64,000 nucleotides of DNA from NCBI RefSeq assembly GCF_017993425.1, contig NZ_JAGOMQ010000013.1, forward strand, positions 1 to 64,000, in the 5' to 3' direction. Origin of the DNA: Amaricoccus sp. (GTDB taxonomy: Bacteria; Pseudomonadota; Alphaproteobacteria; Rhodobacterales; Rhodobacteraceae). Below the pieces are notes generated by a model that had not been told where the DNA came from, made no database searches, and worked only from the letters and a program-made list of their open reading frames with translations. Below, in pieces: positions 1 to 8,258 of this stretch. Within the stretch, counting starts at the first letter, position 1, and the number at the start of each line of letters is the position of its first letter. The position numbers and the translations under genes are program-made.

Positions 1-292
1 GGTGACCGGCGCGGAGGGCGAGGCGGGGGCGGTGGACGGGGCCGCGGGGTGACTGGCGCGCAGGGCGTGGCGGGGCCGCTGGACGGGGCCGCGGGATGAC
101 TGGCGCGCAGGGCGTGGCTGGGCCGCTGGACGGGGCCGCGGGATGACTGGCGCGCAGGGCGTGGCGGGGCCGCTGGACGGGGCTGCGGGGTAACTGGCGT
201 GCAGGGCGTGGCTGGGCCGCTGGACGGGGCCGCGGGTGACCGGCGTGCGGGGCGCGGCAGGCGCGGGGCGGAGCCGGGACGGGGCCGCCGGG
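1..292. repeat. 47-bp tandem repeat array (about 5-6 copies, left end cut by window)
   Basis: A GC-rich unit containing TGACTGGCGCGCAGGGCG recurs with its first T at 3, 50, 97, 144, 191 and 237, so five spacings are 47, 47, 47, 47 and 46 bp. The unit continues with GCCGCTGGACGGGGC. Copies differ by a few substitutions, and the last part after 237 is degenerate. The period is not a multiple of three, and in-frame stops arise, so a coding role is unlikely. The stretch 293-415 keeps the same GC-rich flavour and holds no recognisable gene. The array may extend left of the window. Confidence 0.9.
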
Positions 293-415
293 TGAGCGGC
301 GCGTGGCGCTTCCGGGCCGCGGGGCGGAGCGCTGGCCGGGGGCGGGGTCGTCGGGCGACCGGCGGGCGGGGCGCGCGGGCCGCAGGCTGAAGGATCGCCG
401 CGGCCGGGGCGGCGC

Positions 416-1054
416 TCAGTGCAGGTCGCGGGTGTAGACGAATTTCGGCATGCTCCAGCCGTGGCGCAGGGCGAGGAGGCGCAGGGCGAGGCCGGCGAGC
501 ATCGCCCCGGCGAGCGCGAGGTCGTGCGGGACGCCGGCGCGGAGCCCGGCGAGGTAGAGGCCGCCGGTCAGCACGGAGACGGTGGCGTAGAGCTCGGCGC
601 GGAACAGGAGCGGGATCTCGTTGCAGAGCACGTCGCGCAGGACGCCGCCGACGCAGCCGGTGACCATGCCCGCGGCGATCACCACGACGACGGGCAGGCC
701 GAGCCCGTTTGCGACGTTGCAGCCGATGACGGTGAAGAGCACGAGGCCGACCGCGTCGAGGAACAGGAACACCCCGCGCAGCCGGTGCGCCAGGCGGGCG
801 AGCGCGATGGTGGCGAGCGCGGCCCCGCCGGCGACGAGCAGCAGGTGCGGGTGGGCCACCCAGCTGAGCGGGTGGTGGTCGAGGAGGATGTCGCGCACCG
901 AGCCGCCGCCCAGCGCGGTGACGCAGCCGAGGAGGCAGACGCCGACCCAGTCCATGCTGCGCCGTCCGGCGACGAGGGCGGCCGACATCGCCTCGGCGGC
1001 GACGGCGATGACGTAGAGGGCGTCGAGGAACGCCTGCGTTGCTGTCGAGGTCAC
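416..1054 (-). CDS. UPF0126 / trimeric intracellular cation channel (TRIC) family membrane protein
   Basis: A 212-residue, almost wholly hydrophobic protein with about seven predicted membrane helices. It is built as two related halves, each with a glycine-rich arginine motif: GGGSVRD at about residues 49-55 and GGVLRD at about 136-141. This is the signature of the UPF0126 (YicG-like) family, structurally related to TRIC channels. The family is thought to conduct K+ or Na+ across the inner membrane; the physiological role in bacteria is poorly known and that part is inference. It stands alone, transcribed away from the mic60-hemY pair across a 600-bp repeat-rich spacer. Confidence 0.9.
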   Translation of the reverse strand: MTSTATQAFLDALYVIAVAAEAMSAALVAGRRSMDWVGVCLLGCVTALGGGSVRDILLDHHPLSWVAHPHLLLVAGGAALATIALARLAHRLRGVFLFLDAVGLVLFTVIGCNVANGLGLPVVVVIAAGMVTGCVGGVLRDVLCNEIPLLFRAELYATVSVLTGGLYLAGLRAGVPHDLALAGAMLAGLALRLLALRHGWSMPKFVYTRDLH

Positions 1055-1654
1055 CTGTCCGCTCCCCTGTGCCGTGCGCGGGGCGAGCCTAGTGCGTGGC
1101 GGCGTCCGGGGGAAACCGTGCGGAGCGGGCGGGCGGGCGGGCGCGGGGGTGCCGGCCTGCGGCCCCGGGCGCAGAGCCGGCGCCGGGCGGGAGCGGTTCG
1201 GGGGAACCGCGCGGCGGGGGCGGTGCGGAAGGCGTCGGCTCGTGGCCCCCGCCGCCGCCCCGGCGTCGAGCGGGAGCGGTCCGGGAGAACGACGCGGCGC
1301 GGGGCGGTTGCGGGGGGGGGCGTCGCCTCGTGGCTCCCGCCCGCCGCTCCGGCGGCGGGCGGGAGCGGTCGGGGCGAGCCGCCCGGCGGGGCCGGACGGT
1401 TGCGCGGGCGGCGGGCGGCTTCCACGGTATTGCGGAGCCCGCCCGGGGGGTGCGGGCGGATCGTCCCGGGCGACGGGACCGCCGGTTGCGTCGGGCGCGG
1501 TCGGGAAGGCGCGCGGCAGGGCCTCGCGGGGGGCGGGAAGGTGGGTAGAAGGTGGGTCCGTGCGCCTTGTTCCGTCCGGGGGCTTCCCCTAGTATCCCCG
1601 GCCGGAGCCTCGGGACCGCCAGGTGCGGCGGGGCGTGTGCGGGGTGCAGGACAG
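1055..1654. other. 600-bp G-rich intergenic region with degenerate ~85-bp repeats
   Basis: No convincing gene lies here; open frames on both strands are long only because stop codons are rare at this GC content. Three imperfect copies of a block starting GGGAGCGGT are centred near 1190, 1274 and 1363 (spacings 83 and 89 bp), each followed by a GCGCGGCGGGG-like stretch and, in two copies, by CTCGTGGC. A run of nine G lies at 1312-1320. The mic60 promoter must be near the right end, but I could not identify it. Confidence 0.7.
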
Positions 1655-3346
1655 ATGGCGAGAAAGAAATCCGAGGGCGCCACCACGGGCGCCGTCCCGC
1701 CGGCTTCCGCCGAGGACGCGCCCGGGGAAACCGCGGGCGGAGCGGCTGCCGCCGAGACGCTGAGCGGGGCCGGACCGGTGGCGCCGGCGGCGGAGCGGGC
1801 CGCGGGGCCGGACGAATCGGAGGCCGCGGCGCCGATCGAGCACGCGCCCGCCGGGCCGGTCGCGCCGACGCCGGAGGGCGAGGCCGCGCCGCGGGATCTG
1901 TCCGATCCGCTGGCGGACGCCGGGCTCGCGCCGGCGGAGCCGGGGGCCGGGGCGGCGGAGCCGGCGCCGGGCGAGGGCATGGGCGAGGCGGCGGCCGATC
2001 CGGCGCTTGGGCGGCCGTGGCATGAGGAGCCGGGGCCGGCGGATGTGGCGCCGATCGGGGCGCCTCCGGCGGAGGAAGAGCTGCGGGCGGAGGAGCCAGG
2101 GCCGGCGGATGCGGCGCCGGTCGAGTCGATCTTGGCGGCGCCGGCGGCGGAGGAGCGGCGAGCGGAGGAGCCGCGGCCGGCGGTCGCCGAGGTCGCGGTC
2201 GAGGAGGAGTTCCACGAGGAGGGCTGGTCCTTCGCGGCGCGGGCGCTGACGGCGCTCCTGCTGTTGCTGGTCGGGGCCGGGCTCGGGATCTGGGCGGCGC
2301 CGCGGATCGCGCCGCTGCTGCCGTCGGGCATGTCCGGGGCGGCCGCGTGGCTGACGCCGGGATCGCGCGAGGCCGAGGCGCAGGTGGCGGCGCTGCAGGG
2401 CGAGGTCGAGGGCCTGAAGGGGCAGATCGCGGCGCTGCCGGATGCGGCCGCGGTGGAGACGCAGGCGAAGGGCGCGGTCGACGCGCTGCGCGGCGAGCTT
2501 GCCGGGCAGATCGACGGGCTGCGAGAGGAGCTGAGCCGCTCGGCGGCCGGCGACGTCGGCGACCGGGTCGGGCGGCTGGAGACGGCGATGGCGGGGGCGA
2601 CGACGGAGTTCGCCGCGCTGAAGCAGCAGATCGAGACGCGCGCGTCGGGGCTGAGCGCCGAGGCGGCGCAGGGGCTCGACACCTACCGGGCGGAGCTGCA
2701 GGGGCTGAAGGCGGAGGTCGGGCGGCTCTCCGGCTCGGTCTCCGGGCTCGGGACGCGCTTCGACGAGGCGAGCGCCGCGGCGGAGGCCCGCGCGAGCGAG
2801 GCGGAGCAGCAGGCGGCGGCGGTGCAGGAGACGGCGACGGCGGCGCGCGACCGGGCGGCGACGCTCGCCGACATCGCGGCGATCCGCGCGGCGCTGGCGA
2901 GCGGCGAGCCCTTCCAGACGGCGATCGACCGGCTGGCGGCGAGCGGCGTCGCGGTCCCGCAGGGGCTGGCCGGCGCGGCGGCGGACGGGGTGGAGACGCC
3001 CGCGGAGCTGCGCGCCGCGTTCGGGCCGGCCGCCCATGCCGCGATCCGCGCCTCGATCGAGGCGGGCTCGGGCGACGGGGTGGTGGCGCGGGCGCGGGCG
3101 TTCCTCGACGCCCAGCTCGCCAGCCGGTCGCTGGCCCCGCGCGAGGGCATGGACCCGGACGCGGTGCTGTCGCGGGTGGAGGATGCGCTGAAGCGCGACG
3201 ACCTCGCCGCGGCGCTGGCGCAGGCCGGGCAGCTGCCGAGCGAATCGAAGGCGGCGCTCGCGGGCTGGATCGCGGCGGCGCAGCAGCGCGCGGGGGCGAC
3301 GGCCGGGCTCGCCGAGCTCGAAGCCGGCGCGCCGGCGACCAACTGA
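1655..3346 (+). CDS. Mic60/mitofilin-like inner membrane protein
   Basis: Start chosen at the ATG opening MARKKSEG, preceded by AGGA; the frame is open far upstream but that part is not protein-like. The 563-residue product has an Ala/Pro/Glu-rich acidic N-terminal region (to about 195), one membrane helix (about 198-217), a long Ala/Glu coiled coil (about 237-410) and a conserved helical C-terminal domain. This architecture and the position directly before hemY identify the alphaproteobacterial homologue of mitochondrial Mic60 (COG4223). It is known to deform membranes at crista-like invaginations and to contact outer-membrane partners. In related bacteria hemC and hemD usually precede it; here they are absent. 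Confidence 0.85.
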   Translation: MARKKSEGATTGAVPPASAEDAPGETAGGAAAAETLSGAGPVAPAAERAAGPDESEAAAPIEHAPAGPVAPTPEGEAAPRDLSDPLADAGLAPAEPGAGAAEPAPGEGMGEAAADPALGRPWHEEPGPADVAPIGAPPAEEELRAEEPGPADAAPVESILAAPAAEERRAEEPRPAVAEVAVEEEFHEEGWSFAARALTALLLLLVGAGLGIWAAPRIAPLLPSGMSGAAAWLTPGSREAEAQVAALQGEVEGLKGQIAALPDAAAVETQAKGAVDALRGELAGQIDGLREELSRSAAGDVGDRVGRLETAMAGATTEFAALKQQIETRASGLSAEAAQGLDTYRAELQGLKAEVGRLSGSVSGLGTRFDEASAAAEARASEAEQQAAAVQETATAARDRAATLADIAAIRAALASGEPFQTAIDRLAASGVAVPQGLAGAAADGVETPAELRAAFGPAAHAAIRASIEAGSGDGVVARARAFLDAQLASRSLAPREGMDPDAVLSRVEDALKRDDLAAALAQAGQLPSESKAALAGWIAAAQQRAGATAGLAELEAGAPATN

Positions 3347-3359
3347 GGGGAGGCGGGCG

Positions 3360-4769
3360 ATGCTCTGGTCGCTGTTGAAGATCGCGGTCTTCGTCGTCGT
3401 CGCCGCCGCGCTCGCCTGGGGGGCGTCGCTGCTGCTCGACACGCCGGGCGGGGTCACCATCTCGTTCGGCGGGCGGGAGTTCGCGGTGACGCCGCTCGGC
3501 TTCGTCGTGTGGCTGATCGTGCTGGTGATCGCCGCGGTGATCCTGCTCAACGTCGTCGGGCTGATCGTGGCGGTGATCCGCTTCATCTTCGGCGACGAGA
3601 CGGCGCTCAGCCGGTTCTTCAGCCGGGGGCGCCAGCAGCGGGGCGTCGACGCGCTGTCGAGCAGCATGCTCGCGCTCGCCTCGGGCGAGCCGGACCTCGC
3701 CATGCGCAAGGCGCAGAAGGCGGAGCGGCTGCTCGGGCGGCGCGAGATGACGGCGCTCGTGAAGGCGCAGGCGGCGGAGATGGCGGGAGACCGGAAGAAG
3801 GCGCTCGACAGCTATTCGAGCCTGCTCTCCGACGACCATACCCGCTTCGCGGGAATGAACGGGGCGATGCGGCTGAAGCTCGATGAGGGCCAGAACGAGG
3901 TGGCGCTGGCGCTCGCCAAGAAGGCCTTCGCGCTCCGGCCGGACAACAAGCCGCTGCTCGGGACGCTCTTCGAGCTGCAGAGCTCGGCCGGCGACTGGGC
4001 GGGGGCGCGCGAGACGCTGAACGCGCTGATGCACGCGCGGCACATGCCGCGCGACGTCGGCGTGCGGCGGGACGCGATCCTGTCGCTGGCGGACGCCCGC
4101 AAGGCGATCGCCGAGGGCGACGTGGCGCGCGGCCATGCCGCGGCCAAGCAGGCCAACAAGCTCGCGCCGACGCTGGTGCCGGCGGCGGCGCTCGCCTCGG
4201 AGGCCTATGCGGCCGAGGGCGCGAAGCGCAAGGCGACCAAGGCGCTGACCCGGGCCTGGGCCGAGGACCAGCATCCCGACATCGCCGTGGCCTTCGCCGC
4301 GCTGGAGCCGAACGAGACGCCCTCGGCGCGGCGGCGGCGGTTCGAGACGCTGGTCGCGGCGGCGCCGGCGAGCGCGGAGAGCCGGCTCCTCGCCGCCGAG
4401 CTCGCCATCGCCGACGAGGACTTCCCCGGCGCGCGCAAGGCGCTGGGCGACCTCGCGCAATCGGAGCCGACGACGCGCAGCCTCGCGGTGATGGCGGCGA
4501 TCGAGCGCGGCCAGGGCGCGCCCGACGCGGTGGTGCGCGGCTGGCTCGCCAAGGCGGTGAGCGCGCCGCGCGGGCCGCAATGGACCTGCGCGAAATGCCA
4601 CCACGTCCACGCCGCCTGGACCCCGGTCTGCGGCGAGTGCGGGGCTTTCGACACGCTCGACTGGCGCTCGCCGGCGCATTCCGAGGGCGTCGAGGCCTCG
4701 ATGCTGCCGCTGATCGTCGGCGCCGACGCGCCGCACCCCGATCCCGAGCCACAGGCGCAGCCGGCCTGA
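3360..4769 (+). CDS. hemY: HemY-family TPR membrane protein
   Basis: A 469-residue protein with two N-terminal membrane helices (about 5-25 and 48-68), the conserved HemY N-domain, then TPR-like helical repeats to about residue 400. It begins 13 bp after the mic60 stop, so the two form an operon. HemY of this type is not the protoporphyrinogen oxidase of the same name; its link to heme synthesis is by gene context and its biochemical role is unsettled. Unusual feature: a C-terminal zinc-ribbon-like segment with two CxxC pairs, CAKC and CGEC, near residues 409-431, resembling the rubredoxin-type tail of LapB. Confidence 0.88.
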   Translation: MLWSLLKIAVFVVVAAALAWGASLLLDTPGGVTISFGGREFAVTPLGFVVWLIVLVIAAVILLNVVGLIVAVIRFIFGDETALSRFFSRGRQQRGVDALSSSMLALASGEPDLAMRKAQKAERLLGRREMTALVKAQAAEMAGDRKKALDSYSSLLSDDHTRFAGMNGAMRLKLDEGQNEVALALAKKAFALRPDNKPLLGTLFELQSSAGDWAGARETLNALMHARHMPRDVGVRRDAILSLADARKAIAEGDVARGHAAAKQANKLAPTLVPAAALASEAYAAEGAKRKATKALTRAWAEDQHPDIAVAFAALEPNETPSARRRRFETLVAAAPASAESRLLAAELAIADEDFPGARKALGDLAQSEPTTRSLAVMAAIERGQGAPDAVVRGWLAKAVSAPRGPQWTCAKCHHVHAAWTPVCGECGAFDTLDWRSPAHSEGVEASMLPLIVGADAPHPDPEPQAQPA

Positions 4770-4799
4770 GGAGGGAGCGGGCAAGGTTGCGACTTCAGC

Positions 4800-4839
4800 T
4801 TGCGGGGAGCGGTTGGAGGTATTATACAGTCGTATATAC
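4800..4839 (+). promoter_or_regulatory. Putative promoter and operator of the AbrB-Doc pair
   Basis: An AT-rich patch in an otherwise GC-rich region. TTGCGG at 4800-4805 and TTATAC at 4822-4827 are separated by 16 bp and look like sigma70 elements. Two related boxes, GTATTATAC (4819-4827) and the palindrome GTATATAC (4832-4839), overlap and follow the -10 region and could bind the AbrB-type antitoxin. Assignment is inference from pattern and from the known autoregulation of such modules. Confidence 0.45.
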
Positions 4840-4859
4840 GCCTGCGGGCAGGAAGCGCC

Positions 4860-5084
4860 ATGATCGAGACCAAGGTTCGCAAGGTCGGCAACTCCGCCGT
4901 CATGACGCTCACGTCCGAGATGCTCGCCATCCTCGACGTCAAGGAGGGCGACGCACTTTTCGTCGCGCGCAGCGACGATGGAGGTCTGCGGGTGTTCGCG
5001 CATGATCCCGATCTGGTCGCGGCGCTGAGGGCGGCCGAGATCGTCATGGACGAGAACCGGGAGCTGCTCGCGGCGCTGGCGTGA
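4860..5084 (+). CDS. AbrB/MazE-family antitoxin
   Basis: A 74-residue protein whose N-terminal half (TKVRKVGNSAVMTL) is a typical swapped-hairpin AbrB/SpoVT DNA-binding domain; the acidic C-terminal half would wrap the toxin. The ATG at 4860 is chosen over an upstream in-frame ATG because it gives the family-typical start and follows a purine-rich AGGAAG. The stop overlaps the GTG start of the Doc-family gene downstream, so the two are translationally coupled. Expected role: neutralise the Doc toxin and repress the shared promoter. Confidence 0.85.
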   Translation: MIETKVRKVGNSAVMTLTSEMLAILDVKEGDALFVARSDDGGLRVFAHDPDLVAALRAAEIVMDENRELLAALA

Positions 5085-5476
5085 CGCCGCCGGTCTGGAT
5101 GCCGGTCACCGCCGTCGTCCTCATCCACGACAGACAGATCGCGCGGCACGGCGGAGCCCCGGGGCTGCGGGACCGCGGGTCGCTCGAGATGGGCTGCGAC
5201 CGGCCGAGGAACCTTTTCGCCTACGGGGAGCCGACGCTCGCGGATCTGGCGGCTGCCTATGCCTTTGGCGTCATCAAGGCGCATGCCTTTGTCGACGGCA
5301 ACAAGCGGACGGCGCTGGTGACGGCGCTCGCCTTCCTGCGCCTGAACGGACAGGCCTTTCGGCCGGAGACGCAGGAGGGGCTGAGGATGGTCGAGGGGCT
5401 CGCCTCGGGCGCCGTCCGCAAGCCGGAGTTCGCGCGGTGGCTGGGGCACGGAATGCGGCCGGTTGCGGCGCGCTGA
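5081..5476 (+). CDS. doc: Doc-type Fic-domain toxin (death-on-curing family)
   Basis: A 131-residue protein with the Doc active-site motif HAFVDGNKR at residues 68-76 (family pattern HxFx-D/N-A/G-NKR). Doc phosphorylates elongation factor Tu and arrests translation; the catalytic His and the NKR arm are both present, so the toxin looks intact. The GTG start at 5081 overlaps the antitoxin stop (GTGA). The pair sits between hemY and the ribosomal protein operon, which runs on the other strand. Pairing of an AbrB-type antitoxin with Doc, rather than Phd, is known in many proteobacteria. Confidence 0.88.
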   Translation: MTPPVWMPVTAVVLIHDRQIARHGGAPGLRDRGSLEMGCDRPRNLFAYGEPTLADLAAAYAFGVIKAHAFVDGNKRTALVTALAFLRLNGQAFRPETQEGLRMVEGLASGAVRKPEFARWLGHGMRPVAAR

Positions 5477-5561
5477 TACGTTCGGGGCGCCAGAGCGGAG
5501 TCCGTCCCGGTAGAACCGGGAGGTCCGCCCTGGAGTCCTGAATTTGCGCAATATCTTGGTC

Positions 5562-5581
5562 ACCGGACGATTCCGTCCGGT
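5562..5581 (+). terminator. Weak hairpin after doc
   Basis: ACCGGAC and GTCCGGT form a 7-bp stem with a 6-nt loop, followed by TTGGACATT rather than a clean T run. A second small hairpin, CCCGGT/ACCGGG, lies at 5506-5520. Either could end the toxin-antitoxin transcript. Confidence 0.35.
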
Positions 5582-5610
5582 TGGACATTGCTCCTAGCCC
5601 GGAAGCAAAA

Positions 5611-5634
5611 GGGCCCCGGATCGCTCCGGGGCCC
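5611..5634 (-). terminator. Rho-independent terminator of rplM-rpsI
   Basis: A perfect 10-bp stem, GGGCCCCGGA/TCCGGGGCCC with loop TCGC, lies 25 bp beyond the rpsI stop. Read on the minus strand it is followed immediately by TTTTGC, giving a standard intrinsic terminator. Confidence 0.85.
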
Positions 5635-5658
5635 TGTCCAGAAACCCGTCTTGCGGGA

Positions 5659-6147
5659 TCAGCGCTTGGAGAACTGGAAGCTGCGGCGCGCCTTGCGCTT
5701 GCCGTACTTCTTGCGCTCGACGACGCGGCTGTCGCGGGTCAGGAAGCCGGCGGCCTTGAGCGGGGCGCGGAGCGACGGCTCGTAGAGCTGCAGCGCCTGG
5801 GAGATGCCGTGCTTGACGGCGCCGGCCTGCCCGGAGAGGCCGCCGCCCTTGACGGTGGCGAGCACGTCGAACTCGCCGACGACGTTGGCGACCGAGAAGG
5901 CCTGGCCGATCACCATCTGCAGCACCGGCCGCGCGAAGTACTGCGCCATCGGCTTGCCGTTCACGGTGACCTTGCCGGAGCCCGGCTTGATCCAGACGCG
6001 GGCGACCGCGTCCTTGCGCTTGCCGGTGGCGTAGGAGCGGCCGAGCGCGTCGCGCTGCGGCTCGCGGACCGGGGCGGCCTCGGCGGCGGGGGTGGAGACG
6101 CCGACGGCGTCCTTGAGCTGGTCGAGCGAGGTGAGGACGTCGGCCAT
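5659..6147 (-). CDS. rpsI: 30S ribosomal protein S9 (uS9)
   Basis: A 162-residue protein whose last 130 residues are classic S9: a [17 protein letters not shown] entry, the [10 protein letters not shown] loop, and the basic tail ending [11 protein letters not shown] that reaches the tRNA in the P site. The N-terminal extension of about 35 residues, rich in Ala and Pro, is typical of alphaproteobacterial S9. The start lies two bases after the rplM stop, so the genes are co-transcribed as in most bacteria. An intrinsic terminator follows. Confidence 0.97.
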   Translation of the reverse strand: MADVLTSLDQLKDAVGVSTPAAEAAPVREPQRDALGRSYATGKRKDAVARVWIKPGSGKVTVNGKPMAQYFARPVLQMVIGQAFSVANVVGEFDVLATVKGGGLSGQAGAVKHGISQALQLYEPSLRAPLKAAGFLTRDSRVVERKKYGKRKARRSFQFSKR

Positions 6148-6149
6148 GA

Positions 6150-6614
6150 TCAGGCGCTCCGGGTGTTCTTCGGGTTCATCGCGCCGAGGTCGACGACCTC
6201 GGGCTGCTGGGCGGCGTGCGGGTGCTCGCCGCCGGCGTAGATCTTGAGGTTGCCCATCTGCTTGCGCGAGAGGGGCCCGCCGGGGAGCATCCGCTCGACC
6301 GCCTTCTCGATGACGCGCTCGGGGTGCTTGCCCTCGAGGATCTGGCCGGCGGTGCGGTGCTTGATGCCGCCCGGGTAGCCGGTGTGCCAGTAGTAGCGCT
6401 TGTCGGCGCGCTTGTTGCCCGTCAGCTGCACCTTGTCGGCGTTGATGACGATGACGTTGTCGCCCATGTCCATGTGCGGGGTGAACGACGGCTTGTGCTT
6501 GCCGCGCAGGCGCATGGCGACGAGCGACGCGAGCCGGCCGAGCACGACGCCCTCGGCGTCGATCAGGAGCCACTTCTTGTCGATGTCCGCCGGCTTGGCG
6601 CTGAAGGTCTTCAT
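6150..6614 (-). CDS. rplM: 50S ribosomal protein L13 (uL13)
   Basis: A 154-residue protein with all L13 landmarks: [17 protein letters not shown] near the N-terminus, the [16 protein letters not shown] strand, the [12 protein letters not shown] segment and the [14 protein letters not shown] helix. The ATG at 6614 opens MKTFSAKP, the normal N-terminus. It is the first gene of the rplM-rpsI operon; its promoter should lie in the 137-bp gap before the small membrane protein gene upstream. Confidence 0.97.
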   Translation of the reverse strand: MKTFSAKPADIDKKWLLIDAEGVVLGRLASLVAMRLRGKHKPSFTPHMDMGDNVIVINADKVQLTGNKRADKRYYWHTGYPGGIKHRTAGQILEGKHPERVIEKAVERMLPGGPLSRKQMGNLKIYAGGEHPHAAQQPEVVDLGAMNPKNTRSA

Positions 6615-6751
6615 CGGATGCCTCTCGTGTCGGCGGTTCGGCTGTTCTCGGCGGGCCACGGGCGAACGGCCCGATCCCGCGGGCAGGCGCGGCTTATGGC
6701 GGAGATTCGCCGGCGCGTCAACGGCGGAAGCGGCGAATTTCTCCCGTGGGA

Positions 6752-6955
6752 TCAGTCGTCTGGAAATGGGGTAACATGATACCCCATCGGGGCGCGGGTA
6801 GGCGCGATGGCCTCGATGACGCCGGTCGCCTTCAGGACGGCGTAGAGGGCGAGGAGGATGAGGATCGTCCAGATCGCCTGCCGCGCCCGGGCCGAGCGGG
6901 TCAGCCAGGCGAAGACGGCGAGGAGGACGACGGCGAGGACGATGAAGCGCAGCAT
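6752..6955 (-). CDS. Small two-helix membrane protein of unknown function
   Basis: A 67-residue hydrophobic protein, starting [15 protein letters not shown], with a first helix (about 3-17), a basic loop (TRSARAR) and a second helix (about 27-46), then a short polar tail. The longer open frame upstream is low-complexity and shows no protein character. I do not recognise a named family. The membrane-like composition and orderly topology argue that it is real. It is transcribed toward rplM and divergently from the AI-2E family transporter gene. Confidence 0.55.
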   Translation of the reverse strand: MLRFIVLAVVLLAVFAWLTRSARARQAIWTILILLALYAVLKATGVIEAIAPTRAPMGYHVTPFPDD

Positions 6956-7172
6956 CGCTTCGCAGTAGCGCGGGCTTCCGGGCGGGGGCAAGGGCGGGCC
7001 TGTCGCCGGACGGCGTGACGCCATCGACGGGGCGGCCGGGCTCCGGGAGCCGGTCTCCTCGCGGAGGCGACGGAAGCCTTGGGGCGATCGCCGGTCGCGG
7101 GACGGGCGAGCCGTTGCCAGGGCGGGGCGGTTCGCCGTATGTGAGGGCGACCCGCAGCCAGCCCGGCGAGAG

Positions 7173-8258
7173 ATGCATCCCGACGCGCCGCCCCCGCCGC
7201 CGCCGCGCAGCCCCGAGCGGGTGGCGGTCGAGGTGGCGCTGCACCTCGCGGTGGTGGCGGTGTTCCTCTGGCTGGCGGTCGACCTGTTCCGGCCGTTCCT
7301 GCACCTGGCGCTGTGGACCGCGGTGATCGCGGCGGTGACGCATCCGGCGTTCCTGTGGGTGCGCGAGCGCACCGGGCTGCGGCCGGGGATCTGCGCGGCG
7401 CTGGTCACGCTGGCGGCGGCGCTGGCGGCGCTCGGGCCGCTCGCGGTGCTGACGGTGAGCCTCGCGGAATCGGCGGCGTGGCTCGCGGCGCAGGCGCGCT
7501 CGCCGGGCTTCGCCATTCCCGACCCGCCGCCCTGGATCCTGGAGCTGCCGGTCGCCGGCAAGGTGGTGGCGGCGAACTGGGACCTCGCCACCACCAACCT
7601 CGAGGGGTTCTTCGCGCGCTATGCGCATCTGCTGATCGGCGCGGGCGAGCGGGCGGCGCTGCCGGCGCTGCATTTCGCCGAGACCGCCGGGGTGATCCTC
7701 GCGGCCGTGGGGCTGTCGGGGTTCCTGCTCGTGCCCGGCGAGCGGCTGGGCGGGGCGCTGCGCCGGCTCACCGCGCGCGTCGCCGACGAGCGCGCGGCGC
7801 GCTTCGTCGACATCGCGGTCAGCACGGTGCGCAACGTCGCCCGCGGGGTGATCGGCGTGGCGGCGGTCCAGGCGCTGTTCTTCGGGATCGGCGTCCTGGT
7901 GGCCGAGGTGCCGGGCGCGGGGCTGCTCACCCTCGTGGCGCTGGTCTGCGCCATCGTGCAGATCGGGCTCGTGCCGCTGACCGCGCCGCTGCTGCTCTGG
8001 GCCTGGCTGACCCGCGACGCGGCGACGGCGGCGCTGATGTCGGCCTGGTTCGTGCCCGTGGCGCTGCTCGACATGCCGCTGAAGCCGCTGATGCTCGGGC
8101 GGTCGCTGTCGACGCCGACGCTGGTGATCTTCGCCGGCGTGATCGCCGGGACGGTGGCCTACGGGCTGATCGGGCTCTTCGTCGGCCCGATCCTGCTCGC
8201 CATCGTCTACGAGACGGCGCGGGCGGAGGTGTGGGGGGCGTCGCCGCCGGAGGCCTAG
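7173..8258 (+). CDS. AI-2E family transporter (PerM/YdiK-like)
   Basis: A 361-residue membrane protein with a Pro-rich cytoplasmic start and about eight helices. It has the family's two-block layout: helices 1-3 early, a long extracytoplasmic segment (about 110-160), then a five-helix C-terminal block ending [14 protein letters not shown], the most conserved stretch of the AI-2E/PerM exporter family. Members include TqsA (autoinducer-2 export) and Na+/H+ antiporters; the substrate here cannot be told. The gene ends tail-to-tail with, and overlaps by 3-4 bp, the broken YitT gene. Confidence 0.85.
   Translation: MHPDAPPPPPPRSPERVAVEVALHLAVVAVFLWLAVDLFRPFLHLALWTAVIAAVTHPAFLWVRERTGLRPGICAALVTLAAALAALGPLAVLTVSLAESAAWLAAQARSPGFAIPDPPPWILELPVAGKVVAANWDLATTNLEGFFARYAHLLIGAGERAALPALHFAETAGVILAAVGLSGFLLVPGERLGGALRRLTARVADERAARFVDIAVSTVRNVARGVIGVAAVQALFFGIGVLVAEVPGAGLLTLVALVCAIVQIGLVPLTAPLLLWAWLTRDAATAALMSAWFVPVALLDMPLKPLMLGRSLSTPTLVIFAGVIAGTVAYGLIGLFVGPILLAIVYETARAEVWGASPPEA

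Noticed and set aside
1-292. CRISPR-like array
   Set aside because: The whole 47-bp unit repeats; there are no unique spacers between shorter repeats and no cas genes.
199-390. 63-codon frame in the tandem array
   Set aside because: Gly/Arg/Ala low-complexity reading of repeats whose 47-bp period breaks frame.
419-1654. The open frame running 412 codons upstream of the mic60 ATG
   Set aside because: It crosses the UPF0126 gene antisense and the repeat spacer; its first half is low-complexity Asp/Glu/Val and shows no domain. The ATG at 1655 has a ribosome site and a normal start.
1089-5003. A 1304-codon minus-strand open frame antisense to mic60 and hemY
   Set aside because: Composition is almost only Arg, Pro and Ala; it is the mirror of two well-supported plus-strand genes and arises because stop codons are rare in this GC-rich DNA.
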